The notes below the pieces were generated by a model. The model was not told where the DNA came from and did not search any database. It saw nothing but the letters and a program-made list of their open reading frames with translations. From an uncultured Muribaculaceae bacterium (GTDB taxonomy: Bacteria; Bacteroidota; Bacteroidia; Bacteroidales; Muribaculaceae), in contig CAJTJV010000047.1 of the NCBI GenBank assembly GCA_910576775.1, positions 1 to 16,453 of the forward strand: a DNA stretch of 16,453 nt, read 5' to 3'. A program made the position numbers and the translations under genes. This document shows, one piece after another, positions 8,119 to 14,056 of this stretch. Position 1 is the first letter of the stretch; each line of letters opens with the position of its first letter.

Positions 8119-8574
8119 CTATTTATGCATCATGCGCGCAAGGGTGCGTTTGTCCTCACGCTCCTTAATAGCCTGACGTTTGTCATATTCTTTTTTACCA
8201 CGAGCAATTCCGATTACAAGTTTCGCCAGCCCTCGCCCGTTTATGAAAAGGCGGAGCGGAACGATAGTATATCCGGCGTCACGACCGCTTTTCATAAGCT
8301 TGGCGATTTCTTTTTTTGTAAGGAGGAGCTTTCGGTCGCGACGAGCCTCGTGGTTATTGTAGGTACCATAGAAATATTGGGCTATATTCATATTTTTCAC
8401 CCACACCTCGCCAAGAGAGCTTATATAGCAGAACGTATCTACAAGAGAAGCGTGGCCTGAACGTATGCTCTTTATCTCCGTTCCGGTGAGCACAATTCCT
8501 GCGGTGAATGTGTCCACAATCTCATAGTCGAAAGTGGCACGTCTGTTTTTTATATTTATATCTTTAGGATTCAT
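8119..8574 (-). CDS. smpB: SsrA-binding protein SmpB
   Basis: SmpB binds tmRNA and places it in the A site of ribosomes stalled on truncated mRNA, tagging the unfinished peptide for degradation. The 151-residue protein has the family beta-barrel, beginning with the NRRATFDYEI segment and TGTEIKSIRSGHASLVD, then KNMNIAQY and the KLLL region. The basic tail GKKEYDKRQAIKERE...LARMMHK fits the decoding-centre helix. The length is typical. Its start overlaps the Yip1-like gene by 4 nt (ATGA) and it stops 2 nt before mutS2. No tmRNA gene was noticed in the window. Confidence 0.95.
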   Translation of the reverse strand: MNPKDINIKNRRATFDYEIVDTFTAGIVLTGTEIKSIRSGHASLVDTFCYISSLGEVWVKNMNIAQYFYGTYNNHEARRDRKLLLTKKEIAKLMKSGRDAGYTIVPLRLFINGRGLAKLVIGIARGKKEYDKRQAIKEREDKRTLARMMHK

Positions 8575-9116
8575 CTTATTAGCATATATACCAGATAATA
8601 GAAGCCCATCGGCGCTGCAACAACTATTGCAGCCGCCAGGACAAGGAAATGCATCTCGCAGTCGCGACGCACATCAAGATAAGCGAACGACTTGGAGAGA
8701 ACGAGAATAACATAAAGAGGAAGGAATTTGAGCAACATCAGGCTCCATGGAACCACATTGTCGATAATCTGAAAAAATACCATCAGACCGACAGCGACCA
8801 CAGAGAACATCTCGATTTTATCGTTACCGGGCATCTCGCGACTCAGATTCGGCAAGACCAGGGAAAGCACCAGACGAGTTAGATATACAGCCAGAAAGAA
8901 GGCTCCGAAATCGGCAAAAGCCGATACCAACACCTTCAGGAATGATTCATCGTGATACACCAGAGCGAGAAACTCAGTAGCCACCGACACGCCGAGCAAT
9001 GGATAGAAACCTTTGTAGAGCATGGTTTTCATTGGAGGCGACTGCGCATCAAGGTCGTCCCAGCCGTTTTTCGGCGAGAGAATAAGCTGAATTATATATT
9101 TGAGAAACCGGAGCAT
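8571..9116 (-). CDS. Yip1-like integral membrane protein
   Basis: This 181-residue, strongly hydrophobic protein has about five membrane segments and the short amphipathic opening (RFLKYIIQLILSPKNGWDDL) typical of bacterial Yip1-domain proteins. The role of such proteins in bacteria is not established. It is the first gene of the operon; its start lies 20-30 nt from tandem -7 boxes and its end overlaps smpB by 4 nt. Assignment to Yip1 rests on overall pattern rather than a diagnostic motif, so 'membrane protein of unknown function' is the safe description. Confidence 0.7.
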   Translation of the reverse strand: MLRFLKYIIQLILSPKNGWDDLDAQSPPMKTMLYKGFYPLLGVSVATEFLALVYHDESFLKVLVSAFADFGAFFLAVYLTRLVLSLVLPNLSREMPGNDKIEMFSVVAVGLMVFFQIIDNVVPWSLMLLKFLPLYVILVLSKSFAYLDVRRDCEMHFLVLAAAIVVAAPMGFYYLVYMLIR

Positions 9117-9142
9117 TATATTTAATCTAACGTTTGAGAGTA

Positions 9143-9190
9143 CAAAATTACAAAATTAGAACCGTAATTCCTTTGTATTTGTTAATTTTG
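9143..9190. promoter_or_regulatory. Divergent promoter region
   Basis: Two tandem minus-strand -7 boxes TAATTTTG (9150-9143 and 9158-9151) face the seven-gene operon, and one plus-strand TAATTTTG (9183-9190) faces the DUF5606 gene. Leaders would be about 20-30 nt and 35 nt. I see no convincing -33 box for either direction. The boxes are only 24 nt apart, so the two directions may compete or share a regulator. Confidence 0.55.
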
Positions 9191-9230
9191 CAGAGTCAAA
9201 CATCTCAAGAACACATTTATATTAACCGAC

Positions 9231-9683
9231 ATGATAAAAGGTATTATCTCAATCACGGGCAAACCGGGTCTGTACAAACTCGTTAGCCGCGGTAAGAACT
9301 CTCTGATCGTTGAGTCGCTCCAGACGGGCAAAAGAATGCCCACCTATCCCCACGAAAAAGTTATTTCTCTGGCAGATATTACAATGTACAGCGACAATGG
9401 CGATGTTCCCCTGCCTGACGTGTTCCAAAAAATATATGATCTTACCGAAGGCAAACCTGTTGAGGTAAAAGCATTCACCCGTGAAAACGATATGCGTGAT
9501 TTCTTTGCAAAGGTCCTTCCCGATTTCGACCGCGAGCGCGTACACAACAGCGACCTGCAGAAGCTTTTCAGCTGGTACAATCAACTTATCGCTTCAGGCG
9601 TAACCGAATTCAAGGACAACGAACTCGCAGAAGACCGGTCCGCGGAAGCAGCCGAAAAAGCTGACGAAACAGAAACGAAATAA
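9231..9683 (+). CDS. DUF5606 domain protein
   Basis: This 150-residue soluble protein of unknown function is conserved across Bacteroidetes. The N-terminal ~45 residues, from MIKGIISITGKPGLYKLV on, look like a small beta-barrel. The middle (50-125) looks mostly helical, with KIYDLTEGKPVEVKAFTREN and a DFDRERVHNSDLQKLFSWYN segment. The last ~20 residues are an acidic, probably disordered tail. No enzyme motif or membrane segment is visible. It is transcribed divergently from the Yip1-smpB-mutS2 operon and ends 2 nt from the stop of the opposing VanZ-like gene, leaving no room for an intergenic terminator. Confidence 0.85.
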   Translation: MIKGIISITGKPGLYKLVSRGKNSLIVESLQTGKRMPTYPHEKVISLADITMYSDNGDVPLPDVFQKIYDLTEGKPVEVKAFTRENDMRDFFAKVLPDFDRERVHNSDLQKLFSWYNQLIASGVTEFKDNELAEDRSAEAAEKADETETK

Positions 9684-9685
9684 GA

Positions 9686-10087
9686 CTATGGTCTGATTCG
9701 CAACACTGCGGCGACAGCAGGCGGCGCGGATACGAAAGCCACTGCAACACCAACTGCATCGGCAATAAAATCACACCAGTCGCCACTACGGCCAATGTGC
9801 ATCGCAGTCTGCAACAATTCAATAAGTCCGCCAAAAGCGAGCGATACAAGACACATATACACCATCACCCTACGCCCCGGCTTTTGTCGGGGCTTTTTAC
9901 GTGCATAGTCGAATGCGAAAGCACCTGCAAGACCGCCGAACATTATTGCATGAATAATTTTATCGAGTCCCGGAATCGCGGGAGCATCATCAGGCCATAC
10001 AGGATCCGGAAATAGCGTGGCATATATTATCACTGCAAACGTAAGCAACGAAGGCCACCAGCGGCTGAAAAACATACGGATAAACAT
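9686..10087 (-). CDS. VanZ-like membrane protein
   Basis: This 133-residue VanZ-domain protein is a small multi-helix inner-membrane protein; VanZ itself gives low-level teicoplanin resistance, but most homologues are uncharacterised. Helices lie near 12-27, 45-61, 75-92 and 105-128. The family signatures are the LDKIIHAIMFGGLA segment (41-54) and IELLQ...RSGDWCDFIADAVG (89-113), with conserved H46, E90, D103 and D110. The start at 10087 is preferred over an in-frame ATG at 10156, because the longer form would run through the end of the LytM-like gene and adds non-family sequence. It sits 4 nt behind that gene, so the two are probably co-transcribed and may both act in the envelope. Confidence 0.82.
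   Translation of the reverse strand: MFIRMFFSRWWPSLLTFAVIIYATLFPDPVWPDDAPAIPGLDKIIHAIMFGGLAGAFAFDYARKKPRQKPGRRVMVYMCLVSLAFGGLIELLQTAMHIGRSGDWCDFIADAVGVAVAFVSAPPAVAAVLRIRP
9874..9898 (+). terminator. Plus-strand terminator inside the VanZ-like gene
   Basis: GCCCCGG (9874-9880) pairs with TCGGGGC (9887-9893), giving six Watson-Crick pairs and one G-U around a 6-nt loop, and is followed by TTTTT (9894-9898). It is a textbook intrinsic terminator in the + direction, 190 nt beyond the DUF5606 stop. It encodes residues 64-73 of the VanZ-like protein on the other strand. Confidence 0.65.
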
Positions 10088-10091
10088 ATTG

Positions 10092-10943
10092 TCAGATTGC
10101 GATAAATTCCGCCGGGTCGAGCGGAGAACCTTTATGCCATAACTCGAAAACCACACGGCCGTGAGCCGGTATACTGCCTATACGGCGTGCAGCTTCCACC
10201 TTGCTGCCTTTTTCAACAAAAACATCACCCAGCCCCTGATAGACGCTTAAAAAGTCATTCGGATGCTGCACAGTCACTGTTGACAATCCGTCGGCACCGG
10301 TAGCCACAGATATGACAGTACCGCGGTACACAGCCGAAACAGGTGCAACTGAATTTGCCGTCGCTGTTACACCCTTGATGCCGATTGTCGGAACTATATC
10401 TGACAGCGACATGGCCGAAGGCAATGGAGAGGAAAACACCATACCTTCCGCAGCAATAGGCGCCAACACGGAAATATTGAATCGTTCTTCTTCCTCATAG
10501 CTGCGCACGAACTGCATCTCAGCCTCACTGGCAGCAAGCAGAGAGTCTGTCACATGGACAGACGGAGCGGCACTCTCCCGGTTCTCCGTAGGGACATCCT
10601 CGAAAACGCGACGTATATTTTCAAGATATGCCTGATTTAGATTTGCGGCATGCTCAAGAGAATCAAGGCGCAGAGATGTGTCGACATAACGTGCACGCAG
10701 GTCTCCTTTAAGCGCACCGGGGAGCAACTGCCTGAGTGGAGTAAACGCTACAACCGTCCACAGCAAAGCCAAAATGGCGGCCAGACTCGCAAGAGATACA
10801 ATCCACACACGGGTACGTGTCATGCGCACACTCCACAAAGTGTTAAGCGTGTTCTCCTTTATAAAATCAAGACGGAAACGGGCAGGGTTCTTATATCCCG
10901 GCGCCTTGTTCTTCCTTTTCTTTTTCTTGTCGTCCACTTTCAT
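10092..10943 (-). CDS. Membrane-anchored, degenerate M23/LytM-like protein
   Basis: This 283-residue protein has a basic cytoplasmic N-terminus (MKVDDKKKKRKNK), one membrane helix (~45-67), a helical linker (~85-150) and a C-terminal LytM/M23-type fold (~185-283). The fold is recognised from SAVYRGTVISV, VTVQHPNDFLSVYQGL, VFVEKGSKVEAARRIG and the closing FELWHKGSPLDPAEFI. Active M23 peptidases have HxxxD and HxH zinc motifs. Here the first is replaced around PTIGIKG (185-191) and the second by VVF (264-266), so hydrolysis is unlikely. It may act like EnvC or NlpD, as an activator or scaffold for cell-wall hydrolases. The start at 10943 (or the adjacent ATG at 10946) lies just after the promoter; the in-frame ATG at 10982 lies inside it. 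It is followed by the VanZ-like gene. Confidence 0.82.
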   Translation of the reverse strand: MKVDDKKKKRKNKAPGYKNPARFRLDFIKENTLNTLWSVRMTRTRVWIVSLASLAAILALLWTVVAFTPLRQLLPGALKGDLRARYVDTSLRLDSLEHAANLNQAYLENIRRVFEDVPTENRESAAPSVHVTDSLLAASEAEMQFVRSYEEEERFNISVLAPIAAEGMVFSSPLPSAMSLSDIVPTIGIKGVTATANSVAPVSAVYRGTVISVATGADGLSTVTVQHPNDFLSVYQGLGDVFVEKGSKVEAARRIGSIPAHGRVVFELWHKGSPLDPAEFIAI

Positions 10944-10952
10944 CATGCATGG

Positions 10953-10983
10953 CAAAATTATAAATAAATCCCAAAACAGCAAA
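10953..10983 (-). promoter_or_regulatory. Promoter of the LytM-like gene
   Basis: On the minus strand, TTTG (10983-10980) and TAATTTTG (10960-10953) are spaced by 19 nt, a full match to the Bacteroidetes consensus. A transcript starting 5-7 nt past the -7 box would begin within a few nucleotides of the start codons at 10946 and 10943, so the mRNA may be leaderless or nearly so. Confidence 0.7.
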
Positions 10984-11007
10984 GTTTACAGGTGTGTACC
11001 GGCACAT

Positions 11008-11046
11008 AAAAAGGACTTCAAAGTCCTTTACGACCTCAAAGTCCTT
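11008..11046 (-). terminator. Intrinsic terminator of the NagB-like/PIG-L gene (repeat copy 2)
   Basis: On the minus strand, AAGGACTT (11046-11039) pairs with AAGTCCTT (11018-11011), with inner U-G, G-U and A-U pairs, and a T run follows (A's at 11008-11012 on the + strand). It begins 24 nt past the stop at 11071. Its 36-nt core matches the SulP terminator at 1921-1956 at 31 positions. Confidence 0.8.
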
Positions 11047-11070
11047 CACTTTATTATTTTATAATGTTAT

Positions 11071-13050
11071 CTATCGGATGGGATGGTATTCCACAAATGC
11101 CTCGATTGCTTCGTAGGAGGCGAGACCGAGTCCTTCATAGAGCTGCGCTGTTGCACGGTTACGCTCTTCGGCACGCTGCCAGAACAGGCGGTCGTCATCG
11201 CCGAGGAAGGGAGCGTTCTCCATCTGGCTCTGGTGCTTGAGGATGGAATTGCGTTTGAAACGCAGTTCCTCCGGGCTGATAGGCACTGCCATTTCGATAT
11301 GGTCGATTTCCCATTCCGCCCAAGCTCCGCGGTACATCCAGATGCGACAGTCTTTCATCCAGTCCTCATCAAGGAGTTCGTCAATTGCAGCGAGAACAGC
11401 ATCGGTGCACACTTTGTGTGTGCCATGAGGATCGGCAAGGTCGCCGGCCACAAAAATCTGCTGCGGCTTGACGTCCTCAAGGAGTTTCTTTACGATATCG
11501 ACATCCTTCTGACTGAGATCGCCTTTCTTGATGGCGCCTGTCTCGTAGAATGGCAGACGGAGGAAATGTATGTTCTGGGGCTTCACACCGATATAGTTGC
11601 AGGCGATGGTAGCCTCGGCCTGACGAATCATTGTCTTGATTTCGCGAATATCCTTGATATCCATCTCTCCGGCCTTCTTGGCGGCAACGAAATTCTGTAC
11701 ATCTTTCGAAAGTTTCTGATAACCCTCGTTATTGAAACCGAACATCGGGGCGATGCGGTCCATCATCAGGAAATAGCGCATCATGTCTTCATCTCCGACC
11801 GCGATATTGCCCGAGGTTTCGTAAGCTACATGTACGTCATGCCCCTGGTCGACGAGACGTTTTAGTGTACCGCCCATCGAGATTACATCGTCGTCGGGGT
11901 GGGGGGAGAACACAATAACACGTTTAGGGAATGGGGTGGCACGCTCGGGACGATAAGTATCATCAGCATTGGGTTTGCCTCCGGGCCAACCGGTAATGGT
12001 GTGCTGAAGGTCGTTGAAAATCTTTATATTCACGTTATATGCGGAACCGTAGAGAGCCAGCAACTCACCGAGACCCCAGTCATTGTAATCCTTGTCGGTG
12101 AGCTTGAGGATAGGCTTGCCTGTCATGTTGCAGAGCCAAACTATAGCACGGCGTATAAGCTTGTCGTTCCATTCGCAATTAGTCACCTTCCACGGCTGGG
12201 CTATACGTGTGAGTTCGTCGGCACCACCGAGGTCGGTAACTACTTTCACGTGGGGATGCCCCTGGAGTAAAGATGCGGGAACAGATGTCACAGCTTCTCC
12301 CTCGACTGTGCGGCGGATGATTTCAGCACGGTTCTCTCCCCATGCCATTGTAAGCACTCGGCGGGCACCTATGATATTGGCGAGGCCAAGTGTTACGGCT
12401 GTAGTCGGCACTTCATCGCATTTGTAATCCTTGGCGATGTTATGGCGGGTCTCGTTGCCGAGAAGGACAAGACGGCATAGGCTTGATGCAGCAGAGCCGG
12501 GTTCGTTGAATGCAATGGAACCGTTGATGCCAATCTCGCAGAGAGCTACGTCGATACCGCCTGCTGCTGCAATCTGACGTTCATAATCCTGTGCGGATTC
12601 AAACATTGTCTCCTTGGTAGTCTCTACGTTGATAGAACGGATATTCTCAGGCTTTATATCGATATGATCGAGAAAAACAGTCTTCAGACGAGCAAGTGTC
12701 GATGGGCCTTCAGGCGACAACGGAAAAAATTCGCTTATATTGAAAACTATGACATTCGCGAAATCCACCCGGCCTTCCTTATAAAGCTTGATAAGACTTG
12801 CATAGACTCGATGAGTACTGTTGCCTGCACCGAGGGCAAGAACACATTTGCCTTTGGCATCGACAAAGCGGTTGATATATTTAGCGATTTGAGCAGCAAG
12901 AAAATCCCCCCCTTCATTTGCTGTTTCGAAGACATGGGTATCGATTTTTTCTTCTCTGCGGATAGCAGTAAGCTCTATCTCACTATCGGGACAAAAGTAC
13001 CGGCGCGGAATTCTGTCGAGCTTAATCTGAGAACTTAGGTCAGTTTTCAT
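11071..13050 (-). CDS. NagB-like / PIG-L deacetylase fusion protein
   Basis: This 659-residue two-domain cytosolic protein is of a type usually labelled 'glucosamine-6-phosphate deaminase' in Bacteroidetes. Residues ~35-285 are NagB-like: VLALGAGNSTHRVY (70-83), VIVFNISEFFPL (100-111) and IGINGSIAFNEP (173-184). Aligned with E. coli NagB, catalytic Asp72, Asp141 and His143 become S106, N176 and S178, and only Glu148 (E183) remains. Residues ~375-600 are a PIG-L/LmbE domain with HPDDD (384-388) and PHGTH (541-545), the expected zinc site of N-acetylglucosaminyl deacetylases. The NagB half may therefore only bind sugar phosphate while the PIG-L half deacetylates an amino sugar, perhaps in cell-wall or glycan recycling. 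It is a single gene with its own promoter and terminator. The domain calls are firm; the role is inference. Confidence 0.88.
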   Translation of the reverse strand: MKTDLSSQIKLDRIPRRYFCPDSEIELTAIRREEKIDTHVFETANEGGDFLAAQIAKYINRFVDAKGKCVLALGAGNSTHRVYASLIKLYKEGRVDFANVIVFNISEFFPLSPEGPSTLARLKTVFLDHIDIKPENIRSINVETTKETMFESAQDYERQIAAAGGIDVALCEIGINGSIAFNEPGSAASSLCRLVLLGNETRHNIAKDYKCDEVPTTAVTLGLANIIGARRVLTMAWGENRAEIIRRTVEGEAVTSVPASLLQGHPHVKVVTDLGGADELTRIAQPWKVTNCEWNDKLIRRAIVWLCNMTGKPILKLTDKDYNDWGLGELLALYGSAYNVNIKIFNDLQHTITGWPGGKPNADDTYRPERATPFPKRVIVFSPHPDDDVISMGGTLKRLVDQGHDVHVAYETSGNIAVGDEDMMRYFLMMDRIAPMFGFNNEGYQKLSKDVQNFVAAKKAGEMDIKDIREIKTMIRQAEATIACNYIGVKPQNIHFLRLPFYETGAIKKGDLSQKDVDIVKKLLEDVKPQQIFVAGDLADPHGTHKVCTDAVLAAIDELLDEDWMKDCRIWMYRGAWAEWEIDHIEMAVPISPEELRFKRNSILKHQSQMENAPFLGDDDRLFWQRAEERNRATAQLYEGLGLASYEAIEAFVEYHPIR

Positions 13051-13129
13051 TTTTGGATTACGTTGTTATTTCAACGATATGGTTGATTAGGTTATTTAAT
13101 GCAAGAGTAAGTTGTTTTATTCCTTCCCA

Positions 13130-13160
13130 CAAAATTATAAATATTTTCCCTAAAAGCAAT
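13130..13160 (-). promoter_or_regulatory. Promoter of the NagB-like/PIG-L gene
   Basis: On the minus strand, TAATTTTG (13137-13130) has an imperfect -33 box ATTG (13160-13157) 19 nt upstream. The leader would be about 75 nt and contains a small hairpin, CGTTG/CAACG, at 13061-13076 near the start codon, which could influence translation. Confidence 0.5.
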
Positions 13161-13256
13161 CATATATTTTTAATTTTAATTCACGGAAAATTGCAATAAC
13201 CCCAATACAAGAATCATGTAACGGAACAAGAATACAAAAAAGCCTTAAATCTACCG

Positions 13257-14054
13257 TCAATTAAACTCTTCCATCAGATCCGGACAGAATACAATCGAGG
13301 CCTCAGCTTCAGTTGATGCAATGAAATACCCGAGGCAATAGTCTCCTGAAAACATTGACGGACCGTTGCTATCTGATTGTATGGCGATTAAATAATCGTA
13401 CATTCTTCGGTCTATCGGCGCGATTATTACTTTTACCTCGTCTCCATCTTTGAGCACTGATTTCTCATCTTCCTCGTCAATATCTTTCCTTGATGTCATT
13501 GTTACTTCATTGATTACGCCATTTACTGCACTACGGTCGTCGGACAGAAGCCACATATACGGCTCTCCGTTTCTATATAACCGTATCCAATAACAATCAT
13601 CGGTTGTCTCCAAATCAAGAAAAGAAATCTGCAACACGGCAACGTAATCATAGGGCATTTTTATCCATTGAAACTCCAAATCCAATATTCGGACAGGAGG
13701 TCGCATCAAACTCTTTGACTGGAATGATTTTCCTTCATAGTGCACCTCTATCTGATACTCATGGCCTATAGCTCCCGGACTGTCGTCATAAAAAAATCCG
13801 TCATCTGAAACAGACAAAAAACTCGACTCTTCAGATGTCAAATCAGTAATAACAATTTCCGCATCAACAATTGGAGTGTGATTCATAGGCTCATCCATCG
13901 GACAAGTCCGAGTCAATTTTACCATAGAACCGGCATTCGAAATCTTTCCTTCAATGACAAGTTGAGGAGCTACATCATGATAATGAAAATCAAGTTCTTT
14001 CTCACACGATACTAAAAACAATAAAAGCACTAAAAACAAATACAGTTTTTTCAT
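13257..14054 (-). CDS. DUF4249 lipoprotein, partner of the TonB-dependent receptor
   Basis: This 265-residue lipoprotein of the DUF4249 family is the usual companion of a class of Bacteroidetes TonB-dependent receptors and is presumed to sit on the outer membrane with them, SusD-fashion. The signal peptide MKKLYLFLVLLLFLVSC ends in a clean lipobox (LVSC, Cys17). The acidic EKELD just after the cysteine resembles lipoprotein surface-export signals of the phylum. The mature part looks all-beta, opening with PQLVIEGKISNAGSMVKLTRT, then VDAEIVITD and a GHEYQIEVHYEGKSF strand pair. It is somewhat short for the family but has no break. It starts 2 nt after the receptor stop, so both are one transcript. 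The ligand is unknown. I see no convincing terminator after it. Confidence 0.87.
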   Translation of the reverse strand: MKKLYLFLVLLLFLVSCEKELDFHYHDVAPQLVIEGKISNAGSMVKLTRTCPMDEPMNHTPIVDAEIVITDLTSEESSFLSVSDDGFFYDDSPGAIGHEYQIEVHYEGKSFQSKSLMRPPVRILDLEFQWIKMPYDYVAVLQISFLDLETTDDCYWIRLYRNGEPYMWLLSDDRSAVNGVINEVTMTSRKDIDEEDEKSVLKDGDEVKVIIAPIDRRMYDYLIAIQSDSNGPSMFSGDYCLGYFIASTEAEASIVFCPDLMEEFN

Positions 14055-14056
14055 AA

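Noticed and set aside
11083..11865. A 260-codon plus-strand open frame opposite the NagB-like/PIG-L gene
   Set aside because: It is antisense to conserved PIG-L coding sequence, lacks a promoter, and shows no family features.
13051..13256. A terminator for the receptor/DUF4249 operon near the T run opposite 13238-13243
   Set aside because: The T run on the minus strand is not preceded by a stem longer than a few base pairs, so I could not support a terminator.
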